A DNA stretch of 64,000 bases, taken from assembly GCF_043641075.1 (NCBI RefSeq), contig NZ_JBHZRC010000016.1:1-64000 (forward strand), given 5' to 3'. Source of the DNA: Bacillus_BD oryzisoli_A. GTDB taxonomy: Bacteria; Bacillota; Bacilli; Bacillales; Cytobacillaceae. A program made the position numbers and the translations under genes. Position 1 is the stretch's first letter; each line of letters opens with the position of its first letter. Positions 44,750 to 53,942 of this stretch are shown here, in pieces. The notes below the pieces were generated by a model. It did no database searches. It saw only the letters and a program-made list of their open reading frames with translations, and was not told where the DNA came from.

Positions 44750-44771
44750 TGTTTTCTCTCCCTTTGTTTTT

Positions 44772-45704
44772 TTATTTAAATAAATCAAATAACCCACTAT
44801 TGTCTTTGAACATATTGATAGCCATTAAGCCGCCGATAAGAAGTAGGGCGGATGGCATAACGATAAAGGTCGTTATTAATGTCACCTTTGGCGAGGCTTT
44901 TGCTGCCTGCTCTTTGATTTTTTCTTTTTTTATCTTTCTCATTTCTTCAGCCTGATGCTTAAAGGTTCTTGATATCGGAACACCCAAGCGTTCTCCTTGG
45001 ATGAGTGATTTGATTAGCATTTGGAATTCTTTACTTTCATTCCGTTCCAACAACGACTGATAGGCATTTCCTCTTGGCACACCAACATCAGTTTCCTGAA
45101 TAAAACGCCCAAATTCATCTTTAATCGGCCCTTCAAAATAAGGAACGATATCCCTTAGAGCCTGATCTAATCCTACTCCCGCCTGTAACGTAACACTCAT
45201 CGTGTCGAGGAAATCGGGAAGCTGGAACGTTAATTCCTCCTGGCGCTGTTTTGCCTTTCGATTCAGCCAGAGAATGGCCCCCATATAACCGGCAATCGGA
45301 TAAAGAAGGACGGCTACTTCTGCATATGGCAAACGTAGTACGAATGAAATTCCTCCAATGATGAATCCCACAATCAGAAGAAACATTTTTAAGCCTTGAA
45401 ATCTTTCTAACGTTAAGTTATATGGAAAGCCTGCCTGCATTAATTTCTTTTTTATTTCATGGTTTTCACTAAAAAAATTAATACGCTGCCCAATAACAGA
45501 AAAATCATCTGCATATTCCAATATTCTTGAGATGGTCTTCTCTCTTCTTGTTACCTTTTTTTCAAAAGCATTGTAGACATATGCCTTTTCCTTTACCTCT
45601 TCCTTTAATTCCTGCTTTAGAATAAAAAACCTATAATAGCTTCTCAATGAAAGGGCTAGAAACAAAAGACATAAGCATACAACAATGACTACCATTCCAT
45701 CCAT
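44772..45704 (-). CDS. tadC: Tad pilus platform protein TadC
   Basis: A 310-residue inner-membrane platform protein with the GspF/T2SSF domain: LPDFLDTMSVTLQAGVGLDQALRDIV and RLGVPISRTFKHQAEEMRKIKKEKIKEQAAKA are typical. Transmembrane segments lie at both ends. It follows tadB by four bases. It works with TadB and the ATPase to extrude pilin. Confidence 0.9.
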   Translation of the reverse strand: MDGMVVIVVCLCLLFLALSLRSYYRFFILKQELKEEVKEKAYVYNAFEKKVTRREKTISRILEYADDFSVIGQRINFFSENHEIKKKLMQAGFPYNLTLERFQGLKMFLLIVGFIIGGISFVLRLPYAEVAVLLYPIAGYMGAILWLNRKAKQRQEELTFQLPDFLDTMSVTLQAGVGLDQALRDIVPYFEGPIKDEFGRFIQETDVGVPRGNAYQSLLERNESKEFQMLIKSLIQGERLGVPISRTFKHQAEEMRKIKKEKIKEQAAKASPKVTLITTFIVMPSALLLIGGLMAINMFKDNSGLFDLFK

Positions 45705-45708
45705 GTTT

Positions 45709-46635
45709 TCACACCCTAATGTTTGTTACTTTTCGAACAAGAATAAAGGTCAATACGGTTCCAGCCAAGAAAAGGATGAGAAGAATAATGCCCAATCCAG
45801 AAAATAATGGATCTAAAAAGCCGTCGATCACATTATTCATCATTAAGACTAGGAAAATAGGAATGACAGGGACGATATAAGCTACATACCTTTGTTCAGC
45901 TGTCATAGTTTTGATTTCCTGCTGCAATATTTTTCTTTCTTCCAATGTCTGTCCCATTTCATCCAGCACGGAATATAAATTTCCGCCTGCCTTTTTTTGA
46001 ATAACCAAGGTGGCAACAAATAATTGAAATTCCTTGCTCGTAATCCTTTTTTCCATTGATTTTAATGCTCTATTGAAGTCAATTCCCAGAGCAATCTCCT
46101 GTGCAAGCCGTTTGAATTCGCCTCTTGCCGGTTCGCTTACTTCCTGGGCAACTAGATTGATGCCCTGCGTCAACGTCATCCCTGAACGTGTAGCATTTGC
46201 CAACAATCGGCAGATTTCAGGCAGCTGTTCAATCATCCGCTGCTTCATTAGGTTTTTTCGTAAAAGGAAGATTAATCGCTTGCCTCCTTCTAAAACTAAG
46301 CCTGCAATGAGCAGATTAATCGGATACTTGATACTGAAGAAGTTTTGTAAAAAAATGATGATTCCCATATACGAAACAAACAGGGCACCGATATACTCAG
46401 ATGGTGTAAAAGGAATGTTTGCCGTCCGTAATTTTTCGTAAATTGGCGCTGCATATTCTGTGCGGTCAAAGCGATCCCCTAACAGCACAATGACACTTTT
46501 ACGTTTTTTTCCATCATGATAGAAATCATAAAGGTTTTTTCTCCATTCCCGTTTTTCCTTACGAAAGCCTAAGATATAATAAACGGAAATAATCAGTGAG
46601 AAAAAAGCGAGCGTAGAAACAACGAATATGATCAT
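45709..46635 (-). CDS. tadB: Tad pilus platform protein TadB
   Basis: A 308-residue GspF-type membrane protein. ICRLLANATRSGMTLTQGINLVAQE and KKAGGNLYSVLDEMGQTLEERK are family marks, with two transmembrane segments near the C-terminus. The start overlaps the ATPase stop by four bases. Forms the inner-membrane platform with TadC. Confidence 0.9.
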   Translation of the reverse strand: MIIFVVSTLAFFSLIISVYYILGFRKEKREWRKNLYDFYHDGKKRKSVIVLLGDRFDRTEYAAPIYEKLRTANIPFTPSEYIGALFVSYMGIIIFLQNFFSIKYPINLLIAGLVLEGGKRLIFLLRKNLMKQRMIEQLPEICRLLANATRSGMTLTQGINLVAQEVSEPARGEFKRLAQEIALGIDFNRALKSMEKRITSKEFQLFVATLVIQKKAGGNLYSVLDEMGQTLEERKILQQEIKTMTAEQRYVAYIVPVIPIFLVLMMNNVIDGFLDPLFSGLGIILLILFLAGTVLTFILVRKVTNIRV

Positions 46636-47981
46636 TGGTATACCTCCTCATGCAAGGGGGTAAACTTGTGCTCAGGTATAGATATCCCAAAAACCTTTAA
46701 TTTCTCCAGACATTTCGGGATATATCCGGTAGGAGTAAAATAACCGGTAATGGTTCCGTCGGCTTTCATGGCCGTTCGTTTAAAATGAAAAATTTCCTTT
46801 ACATCATGCGAGCCGTCGTCTTTCTTGACCACCTCTGAGATGGAAACAATTTTTCTTGTCCCGTCCGTTAACCGGGTTGCCTGAATAATAATGTCGAGTG
46901 CGCCGACAATATATTCCCTGACAATATGACTTGGGAGCTCCATCCCTGCCATGACGACCATTGCCTCGACACGGCGTAAGGCATCATCCGGAGAGTTGGC
47001 ATGGACGGTGGTTAATGACCCTTCATGTCCTGTATTCATGGCCTGAAGCATATCAAAGGCCTCCCCGCTTCGGACCTCACCGACAATAATACGATCCGGT
47101 CTCATACGCAGGGCATTTTTCACAAGCTGTCTGATGGATACTTCCCCGCTGCCTTCGACGTTTGCCGGTCTTGCCTCAAGTCCAGCGACATTTGGACGAT
47201 TCAGGCGCAGCTCCGCCGAGTCCTCAATTGTAACAACTCTTTCACCAAGAGGGATGGAAGCAGCCAATACATTCAAGATTGTCGTTTTCCCGCTTCCTGT
47301 TCCGCCCGAAATGAGGGTATTCATTTTTGCCTTTACAATTCCATCTAAGAACTCACCCATAGCAGAGCTAAGCGAATCAAACTGGATCAAATTCTCCATT
47401 TTGAAGGGATCCTTCCTGAACTTTCGAATTGATAGCAGCGTACCATTTAAACTGATTGGTGGGATTACTGCATTTACACGGCTCCCATCTGGTAAGCGTG
47501 CATCAACCATCGGTGAACTTTCATCAATTCTACGTCCAATCGGCGCCACAATCCGATCTACGATATGTCTAACATGATCATCATCCCGAAACGTTATATC
47601 CGATAGTTCTAGCTTACCTAACCGCTCGACATATACTTCATTGAAACCATTCACTAAAACCTCTGTTATGGACGGATCATTGATTAATGGCTCAAGCGGA
47701 CCATAGCCGACTGATTCATCCAAAATACGGGTAATTAATATCTCTTTATCATGACGAGAGATAATAACCTTTTCCTCCGCCATAAATTGGCTGACATATT
47801 GTTCAATACTCAGTCTCATTTCACCTTGGGAAAGCTTGGTCAATGCCTCTAGGTTTGTGTCCCGTAGCAGCCTTGCTTTGTAATGCTCGACCAAATCATC
47901 TACCAGGTGATTTTCATATTGATAGGATTGCAGCTTCGACGTGCTGACTTTTTCTTTTCGTTTATCAAATAAGGATGCCAT
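46632..47981 (-). CDS. tadA: Tad pilus assembly ATPase (CpaF/TadA)
   Basis: A 449-residue cytosolic secretion ATPase that powers pilus extrusion. Walker A is SGGTGSGKTTILN, the Asp box VTIEDSAELRL follows, Walker B is RIIVGEVRSGEAFDMLQAM and the His box is GHEGSLTTVHANSP. The N-terminal domain includes GYGPLEPLINDPSITEVLVNG-type sequence. It lies between tadZ and tadB. Confidence 0.95.
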   Translation of the reverse strand: MASLFDKRKEKVSTSKLQSYQYENHLVDDLVEHYKARLLRDTNLEALTKLSQGEMRLSIEQYVSQFMAEEKVIISRHDKEILITRILDESVGYGPLEPLINDPSITEVLVNGFNEVYVERLGKLELSDITFRDDDHVRHIVDRIVAPIGRRIDESSPMVDARLPDGSRVNAVIPPISLNGTLLSIRKFRKDPFKMENLIQFDSLSSAMGEFLDGIVKAKMNTLISGGTGSGKTTILNVLAASIPLGERVVTIEDSAELRLNRPNVAGLEARPANVEGSGEVSIRQLVKNALRMRPDRIIVGEVRSGEAFDMLQAMNTGHEGSLTTVHANSPDDALRRVEAMVVMAGMELPSHIVREYIVGALDIIIQATRLTDGTRKIVSISEVVKKDDGSHDVKEIFHFKRTAMKADGTITGYFTPTGYIPKCLEKLKVFGISIPEHKFTPLHEEVYQ

Positions 47982-47993
47982 TTGCTAATCCTC

Positions 47994-49145
47994 CTAATTC
48001 AGTACAGAAAGACCCCATTTTTTCACATCTTTTGCAAATGGAATCAGCCTTCTCTCCTTTGCCATTTTTCGTATGGGTTCCCCTTTATTGATATATGGCT
48101 GTAATCCCTTATGGTCCAAACGGACAGTAGCTGCAATTGGAAATCTCAGAACATGCTTCACATCTTTTTCCTGAATTTCGTTTTCTTTACCGATTTTATT
48201 TAAGATAACCGACGTTCTAGAAGGGAGTTCAATTCCCAATCTGACTGCAAGCTCTTCAAATTGCTTTAACACCTTAAGTGACGGTGTATCTGGAGTTAGG
48301 ATATAGAAAATACGATCAGACTCTTCCAACGCAGTTACAACATGGTGATTGATATATGAGGGTAAATCGACAATGACAAAGTCAAAGCTTCTTCTGCATG
48401 TTCGGAGTAACTTCGCAATAAATTCCTCTGTAATCGTTTCGGCTGCTTCTGCATCGCAAGGACTAATAAGAACATCTAGCTTTGACGAATCAATTTTTTG
48501 GGCTACATTTCGAATATGACTTTCATTTAATTCATTAATGACAGGTGTTAAATCTGCAATGGAACGATTAGATTCAATTGACAAAATGGTTTCAATTCCA
48601 CCAAACTGTAGATTTAAATCAATTAAAATCACTTCTGCAGTTGTTTCTACCTTAATGGTTTGTGCTAGGGTTGCAGCAAGACTTGATTTCCCGCTGCCTC
48701 CGTTCCCGCTGAATAAAGTAAAGATTTGGCCTCTCCCTCTTGTAAACGATTGAAGGGATTGATCCTTTTTCAGCTTATTATTTTCATAGTTTTGAAAAAT
48801 AGCCGGAACCCGGCTCATAAATAAGGAATGCTCTTCCGGATACACAAAAAACTCCGTAGCTCCCGCTTTTGTAATATTTCTCAGCTGTGTAAAATCGGAT
48901 CCCTTTGATATATAAATAATCAAGGTAGCTGGACTGATGGATTTAACATTTTGAATACTTTCAACTGCCACATCCTTATCAGGCTGTACAAAGATAACAA
49001 TATCCTGAATATCCCGATTCACTTCGCGAACAACATCATCCGTTTGAATGAGCTGAACGGAATAGCTGCCTGAAATACTATTTAAAATTTGATTATGAAT
49101 GACTTCATCGTCACTAACTAATAAGATTTTAAGATTTGACTCCAT
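47994..49145 (-). CDS. tadZ: pilus localisation protein TadZ/CpaE
   Basis: A protein of about 383 residues with a receiver-like N-terminal domain (LKILLVSDDEVIHNQIL) and a MinD/ParA-like ATPase domain. The P loop is SGNGGSGKSS: the signature lysine of the deviant Walker A (KGGxGK) is Asn, so ATP handling may differ from ParA. VILIDLNLQFGG and FVIVDLPSYIN follow. TadZ marks the site of pilus assembly. I chose the ATG at 49145, preceded by AGAGGG. Confidence 0.87.
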   Translation of the reverse strand: MESNLKILLVSDDEVIHNQILNSISGSYSVQLIQTDDVVREVNRDIQDIVIFVQPDKDVAVESIQNVKSISPATLIIYISKGSDFTQLRNITKAGATEFFVYPEEHSLFMSRVPAIFQNYENNKLKKDQSLQSFTRGRGQIFTLFSGNGGSGKSSLAATLAQTIKVETTAEVILIDLNLQFGGIETILSIESNRSIADLTPVINELNESHIRNVAQKIDSSKLDVLISPCDAEAAETITEEFIAKLLRTCRRSFDFVIVDLPSYINHHVVTALEESDRIFYILTPDTPSLKVLKQFEELAVRLGIELPSRTSVILNKIGKENEIQEKDVKHVLRFPIAATVRLDHKGLQPYINKGEPIRKMAKERRLIPFAKDVKKWGLSVLN

Positions 49146-49181
49146 AGTATCCCTCTTCATTCTGATGTAAGATCTATCCGC

Positions 49182-49934
49182 TTATTGAACAGGTGCTTCT
49201 TGGGTTTGCAAAGAAGTATCTGCAGGATCTACCGGCGGCACTGCTGTTTCAGCCGGCGCAGCAGGCTGTTCGACTGCAGCTGGCTGCTGTTGTTCCGTTG
49301 CAGGGTCTACTGCCTCTTCTTTTCCTACATTTGCTTTTAGGATCCGAACTTTATCAGCATAGTTTTGTACATGAATTAATTTGGCTGCATCCTCAATACT
49401 CACCTCAAGAGCTGCGCCAGCAAAATCTTCTGGCTTATCCCCGTCAGCCCATGCTACCGGTACATCTCTCATAAAGATTTCTGTAGTTGGCTGTCCATCG
49501 GTTTCGGTAGAAACAATAATATCCACCCGATCTAAAGGAGATACAACCTGATCAAATTGAATTTTTTCGGAAGGATATAAAGCTACTAATCGATTATTTT
49601 CATTTTGTAGATTCGTAGCCGGCTTTAGCATATTCTTTGTTATGACATCTTCCTTTGCTAAAGGTACAACCGAAACAGAATTCAACAAATCCTCCTTTTT
49701 GGTGATATGCTGTTTCTTATTCACAAATTTATTAGGAATCTCCATCGTCGTAATCTGGTTCTCCTGGATTAGGGTTCTTACAGGAATATCTCCCTTTGCA
49801 ACATAAATTTTAGTCATTCCGCCTAATTCAGAATTCAGATCCCTAACCTTTTGAAACACTAAGAATCCGGCAACAACTGCTAACAAAAAGGCAAGAATTA
49901 AAAATATGGCCGCTCTTCTTTTTGACTCTAACAT
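49182..49934 (-). CDS. cpaB: CpaB/RcpC-type Tad pilus protein (SAF domain)
   Basis: A 250-residue protein with one N-terminal transmembrane segment and a SAF domain (IYVAKGDIPVRTLIQENQI). The C-terminal 40 residues are Ala/Pro/Gln-rich. In Gram-negative Tad systems CpaB works with the secretin; no secretin is present, as expected for a single-membrane cell, so here it may span the wall. First gene of the operon, which runs to 38448. Confidence 0.87.
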   Translation of the reverse strand: MLESKRRAAIFLILAFLLAVVAGFLVFQKVRDLNSELGGMTKIYVAKGDIPVRTLIQENQITTMEIPNKFVNKKQHITKKEDLLNSVSVVPLAKEDVITKNMLKPATNLQNENNRLVALYPSEKIQFDQVVSPLDRVDIIVSTETDGQPTTEIFMRDVPVAWADGDKPEDFAGAALEVSIEDAAKLIHVQNYADKVRILKANVGKEEAVDPATEQQQPAAVEQPAAPAETAVPPVDPADTSLQTQEAPVQ

Positions 49935-50316
49935 CCTGAATCTTCTCTCCCACGGTAGTTATTTAGTATGTAACATGACTGTCTGCATATTGTAATTTGA
50001 TTTTTATGCCCCTAATTTTTAAAGACAATATACCAATATATGTTTTCGCTATACTGGTAGTATTAACATACTTATATCTACCACCTGCTGTAAGGTTTCG
50101 TCAAATCACCTAAAATGATAGCGCTATACGGACCACTACTTTTTTCACACAAAACCTTTAAATCGAGATATTTATCTAGGTAAAAAGATCTGTAACAATA
50201 TAGGGATATTCTATTTTATATAAAATTTATTTTTCCATCCGAATAAAATTGTTTGTAATTTTGAAAAAACATAGTAAAATATCACTGTTTTTGAAATAGT
50301 AGTGGTTTAGGAGGAG

Positions 50317-50340
50317 ATGAAATTACATATATTGGAATAA
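50317..50340 (+). CDS. possible seven-residue peptide with strong ribosome site
   Basis: In the 470-base gap between cpaB and the sortase gene, the plus strand has TTGTAA, 16 bases, TAAAAT, then AGGAGGAG and ATGAAATTACATATATTGGAATAA-type coding (MKLHILE). It could be a leader peptide or part of a small RNA ending at the hairpin near 50382-50406. The ATG is close to the SD, so translation is doubtful. The rest of the gap holds nothing recognisable. Confidence 0.2.
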   Translation: MKLHILE

Positions 50341-50381
50341 TTTTCAAAGTTATTCTATAATACTTGGGCGAATTATAATAA

Positions 50382-50406
50382 AAAATACCACCATTCTGGT
50401 GATATT
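50382..50406 (-). terminator. terminator after the sortase gene
   Basis: AATATCACCA and TGGTGGTATT pair around GAA-type loop bases, then six T on the minus strand. The plus-strand side also has a T-rich tail, so it may act both ways. Confidence 0.75.
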
Positions 50407-51036
50407 TTACTCATTTAGCTTTTCCGCTATCTCATGACCATCAAATGTCCTTTCAGAAACGAATTCACCATAAACAATCAGCCTTTGCTTATCTGAATTT
50501 TTCGGATGACAGGTGATAAGAGTAACAAGCGATTTATCTTTCATTGGTTTAATCACGTCTACATCAGTAGGCTCAACTATTTTTTTGTCCTTTATTTTAT
50601 AGGTGTATTCCTTATTTCCTATACTGATTAAAATTTCATTATCGATTTGTAATTCATCTAAACGGTTAAAATATTTACCATATATATAAGAACGATGGCC
50701 TGCTATGACAAAGTTATGATTTACCTTTCCTAGATCATTCGTTTTCCCGCTTGCCGGAAGATGACCAACAGCAAATTTTATATCCTCTATATCTGCTCCT
50801 TCAACAATTGGCGTTTCTAAATCAATCTTTGGAATTTGTAAAATTCCTATTGTATCACCTTTTTTAGCAGATTGGAGCTTTTCAATACTCTCGTCAGCAG
50901 AATTACCCGTAAACGTAAGTGATGTGTATTCATCAATTAACTTTTTTTGTTCCATATAGGTTTGCACTTTTGCATAAATGACAAATATCAATAACACCAT
51001 GCCGAAGAGTATTAATAGATTGCCTAGCTTTTTCAT
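50407..51036 (-). CDS. class D-like sortase
   Basis: A 209-residue membrane-anchored transpeptidase that links LPXTG proteins to the wall. It has one N-terminal transmembrane helix, the catalytic His in FVIAGHRSY, the Cys in LVTLITCHP and the Arg in KQRLIVYGE. Length and motif spacing fit the class D group common in Bacillus. The gene for an LPKTG protein lies just upstream, separated by a terminator, so that protein is the likely substrate. Confidence 0.9.
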   Translation of the reverse strand: MKKLGNLLILFGMVLLIFVIYAKVQTYMEQKKLIDEYTSLTFTGNSADESIEKLQSAKKGDTIGILQIPKIDLETPIVEGADIEDIKFAVGHLPASGKTNDLGKVNHNFVIAGHRSYIYGKYFNRLDELQIDNEILISIGNKEYTYKIKDKKIVEPTDVDVIKPMKDKSLVTLITCHPKNSDKQRLIVYGEFVSERTFDGHEIAEKLNE

Positions 51037-51059
51037 ATTCCTACACTTCCTCTTATTAG

Positions 51060-51087
51060 AAAAAAGGAGGGAAAGATGCCCTCCTTC
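51060..51087 (-). terminator. terminator after the LPXTG gene
   Basis: AGGAGGG-CATCTTT-CCCTCCT then six T on the minus strand, between the LPXTG gene and the sortase. Confidence 0.9.
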
Positions 51088-51110
51088 TAAATGGCTAGAT
51101 TACTATTTTC

Positions 51111-52403
51111 CTAAGCGCGATTCCATTTCCTTACTAGCAAACCAACTGCCATTACCATAAAGGAAACAAGTACTAGAATAGTAGAATCCATGGCAGAACC
51201 TGTCTTAGGTAATGTATTACTTACTGCGGTATCCACTTTTGTGTTACCGTTTCCATTGTTGTTTCCATTGTTGTTTTTAACATTAGAGACTGGTGTTGTT
51301 GTGTTGTTTTTACCATCGTTATTCGTTTTATCATCATTTTTACCAGGATTGTTGTTATCAGTATTTGGCTTGTCGGTGCCTGGGTTGTCAGTGCCTGGAT
51401 TGTCGGTGCCCGGCTTGTCAGTGCCTGGATTGTCAGTGCCTGGATTGTCGGTGCCTGGATTGTCGGTGCCTGGATTGTCAGTGCCTGGATTGTCAGTGCC
51501 TGGATTGTCAGTGCCTGGATTATTAGCTACATACTTTTCATTTTCTAAAACACCTGCATGAAGATCACCAACAATTGGCGTGTTGTTTGTATCAACAATC
51601 ACAAGACCATCATGTGTCCATGTGTACTTATCTGTCTTCACAGATTCGCTTTCGATTACACCTGCATGCGCATCTCCGACGATTGACTCTTTAACAGTTA
51701 CATTTACTACACCGTTGTAATTATATTCATAGTCCTTTGTAGTAACTTGTTTTTCTTCAAGAACACCCGCATGTGTATTTCCAAGAAGCTTAGAATCAGT
51801 TAAATCCGCTTGAACTAAACCTTTAGATGAAAGCTTGCCCTCTTTTGTTTCAACATTTGTGCTGCCAAGAACATCGACATTTACATCTCCAGTGATTGGA
51901 CGTAAAAGATCACTTTGTAAGCTAAGATTCACAACAGAAGATTTTTCTTCGCTAATAATCTTTGGATCTTTTGCTTCAGGATTTCCTGTTACGACAGGTG
52001 GTTCCTCAGGAATAATCGAGCTGGCTGCTGAGACCTCTGTAGCTGCTGTACTTGTTAATAATGGTGCAACTGGTGCAATGACGTCTGCAGGAACAACTGA
52101 CGTAACGATAGATGTAACTGTTCCGATTGGCTCAATCGAAGAAGCTGCTGCAACTACGTCACCAACTGGAAGTACTCCTCCAACAGTCGAAACTACTTCA
52201 CCAACTGGTGCTAATGATGTAACGGTGCCCAAAACAGATGTTACTGAATCAACTGATGCTGCCCCTCCAACTAAAGAGGTTACGCTTGATAATGGAGCAT
52301 TTTCCTCAGCACCCGCTGCACCTGCTCCGATCATAATACCGGCTGCTACAACCCCGGTAAATAATACTGATTTTAACGATTTAACAATGACATTTTTCTT
52401 CAT
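51111..52403 (-). CDS. LPXTG cell-wall-anchored surface protein
   Basis: A 430-residue wall protein with a signal peptide (cleaved after GAGAAGA), a Val/Ser/Thr-rich segment, and three loose repeats of about 37 residues ending in GDxHAGVLE-like sequence (LLGNTHAGVLE, IVGDAHAGVIE, IVGDLHAGVLE). A stalk of about eleven NPGTD/KPGTD pentapeptides follows, then an Asn/Lys-rich part and the sorting signal LPKTGS, a hydrophobic stretch and RKWNRA. It lies 32 bases after the related gene at 52436-53572. Ligand unknown. Confidence 0.88.
   Translation of the reverse strand: MKKNVIVKSLKSVLFTGVVAAGIMIGAGAAGAEENAPLSSVTSLVGGAASVDSVTSVLGTVTSLAPVGEVVSTVGGVLPVGDVVAAASSIEPIGTVTSIVTSVVPADVIAPVAPLLTSTAATEVSAASSIIPEEPPVVTGNPEAKDPKIISEEKSSVVNLSLQSDLLRPITGDVNVDVLGSTNVETKEGKLSSKGLVQADLTDSKLLGNTHAGVLEEKQVTTKDYEYNYNGVVNVTVKESIVGDAHAGVIESESVKTDKYTWTHDGLVIVDTNNTPIVGDLHAGVLENEKYVANNPGTDNPGTDNPGTDNPGTDNPGTDNPGTDNPGTDKPGTDNPGTDNPGTDKPNTDNNNPGKNDDKTNNDGKNNTTTPVSNVKNNNGNNNGNGNTKVDTAVSNTLPKTGSAMDSTILVLVSFMVMAVGLLVRKWNRA
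51362..51531 (-). repeat. 15-bp tandem repeats encoding NPGTD stalk
   Basis: About eleven copies of a 15-base unit (plus strand TGCCTGGATTGTCAG with small variants) inside the LPXTG gene. In-frame repeat number changes would alter stalk length. Confidence 0.9.
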
Positions 52404-52435
52404 TTTAAGTTCTCCTTCTTCTTATCATTTTTTAT

Positions 52436-53572
52436 TTATGCGTATAAGAAGAAGGATGCTTGGGGTGGATCGATTGGTGGAGGTTTTCTCCATTGATCAG
52501 ATAACTCTATTTGTTGCTTTGACATCTGATTGCTTAATTCAATTTCACACAGACAATCAGAGCTTAATAAAGCAGCTATTCCAAGACCCGCATTTGCATT
52601 AGATGAACCAGCAGACCCACTGCCGGCGGATCCTGCGGTACTCATGGATCCTGATGGAGATAGAGCCTGTAGACTTTCATCATCTTTTAAATGACTAAGG
52701 ACAGTCTTCAATTCCTCTAGCTCTTCAGGAGAGAACGGACTTTGCATTGGCACAGCAGTGCTGAAGCTTTCTGCTGTATTGTCATCAGTTAGGAAATCAG
52801 CTTTAGAAAGGGTACCAGATTCTTTTCCATCATGACCTAAATCAATTTGATCTAAGATATCCACAGTGGTTTCAAGAGTTTGATCGTCACCCTTTGCCTG
52901 TTGTAACGAACCCTCGCTAGATTCTGTCTTCTCTTTATTCTCACTTTGATTGACTGGACTTGATGGCAACGTTGGCTGAGATGGTGCATTGAGCTGGGAT
53001 GGCTTATTAACAGGTTGAGTTACTTCACTTTCCAGATTAGTCTCTTCAACAGGCTCTGCAACAATTGGATTCTCTTCTTTTGTACTGTTACCGACACCAA
53101 GATGGAGATCCACTATTGGAGTTGCCGCATCAACAGATACTAAGCCTCCAGTCACACTTTCACCATTGCTTCGATTTAATACTTCTACCTTTACATCCCC
53201 AAGGACGTTTGAGTCTGATATTTCTAAATCAAGCAATCCATTTGATTGTGCTGCAGGCTGATTTGAGCTGGAATCATTTCCTCCTCCTGCATTGAGACCA
53301 AGATTTACCTTGCCAACAACCGGCAAATCTAACTCAACCCCCAGCAATTGATTGCTTTTTTGAACCTGAGAGGCCTTTACTACATTTCCGACTCCTGCAG
53401 CTTCATTAGACCCGCTCTTATTTGAACCTGCTTTCACAGCACCTGCTAATTCACCAATCGTATCGGTTAATCCTAGTGAATCTAATGGCTTCTCAATTTC
53501 TGAAGCAAGAGAAATAGAAGGTATCATAGTAATGACTATTAATAGTAATAAAGAGGTGAGTCCCTTTTTCAT
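52436..53572 (-). CDS. secreted protein related to the LPXTG protein, no wall anchor
   Basis: A 378-residue exported protein with signal peptide MKKGLTSLLLLIVITMIPS. It shares motifs with the neighbouring LPXTG protein (LDLEISDSNVLGDVKVEVL and TPIVDLHLGVGN compare with its GDxHAGVLE repeats) and is rich in Ser/Asn/Gln in the middle. The C-terminus has a Gly/Ser-rich stretch and ends CLCEIELSNQ...FFLYA without LPXTG. Function unknown; it may be a partner of the wall protein. Confidence 0.75.
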   Translation of the reverse strand: MKKGLTSLLLLIVITMIPSISLASEIEKPLDSLGLTDTIGELAGAVKAGSNKSGSNEAAGVGNVVKASQVQKSNQLLGVELDLPVVGKVNLGLNAGGGNDSSSNQPAAQSNGLLDLEISDSNVLGDVKVEVLNRSNGESVTGGLVSVDAATPIVDLHLGVGNSTKEENPIVAEPVEETNLESEVTQPVNKPSQLNAPSQPTLPSSPVNQSENKEKTESSEGSLQQAKGDDQTLETTVDILDQIDLGHDGKESGTLSKADFLTDDNTAESFSTAVPMQSPFSPEELEELKTVLSHLKDDESLQALSPSGSMSTAGSAGSGSAGSSNANAGLGIAALLSSDCLCEIELSNQMSKQQIELSDQWRKPPPIDPPQASFFLYA

Positions 53573-53607
53573 TTATTACACCCCCTTTCCATATTTGTCA
53601 TACATTA

Positions 53608-53650
53608 CCATTATATAGTGACAAAATTCGCCAAATAAATCAATGGATTC
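53608..53650 (-). promoter_or_regulatory. conserved 43-bp upstream element, copy 1
   Basis: Matches 55282-55324 at 37 of 43 positions, including TTGATTTATTTG and TTTGTCA and the TATATAATGG-like end on the minus strand. It lies about 40 bases before the gene at 52436-53572. The TATAAT in it could be a -10. Confidence 0.5.
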
Positions 53651-53852
53651 CGAATATTTAACAATATTGTAATATTTTTAATTAGCTGAAAAGTACTAAT
53701 TTATACAAGTACCAAATATGACATTCCTACTATTGTAGTTAAAATACCCTACTATTTTTATAGATTTTTTGTTTGAAGGCTTTTTTGTGAGTCTTTCTCT
53801 TATGATTCACTGGTTTCAGGCACTATCAATAACTCTTTCTATAAAACCACGC

Positions 53853-53899
53853 AAAAAAGGCCTCTCAAGCTGTTCAGTGAACACTTGAGAGGCCTTTTC
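53853..53899. terminator. terminator after the DUF5068-like gene
   Basis: AAAAGGCCTCTCAAG and CTTGAGAGGCCTTTTTT form a 15-bp stem with T-rich tails on both strands. Confidence 0.9.
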
Positions 53900-53942
53900 T
53901 AAATCGCCCGTACTTTCCGTCAGACGAAATAAATCTGTGAAT

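Noticed and set aside
51190..51561. Plus-strand ORF rich in VLGLSVPG repeats
   Set aside because: It is the antisense reading of the NPGTD repeats of the LPXTG gene, with no own ribosome site.
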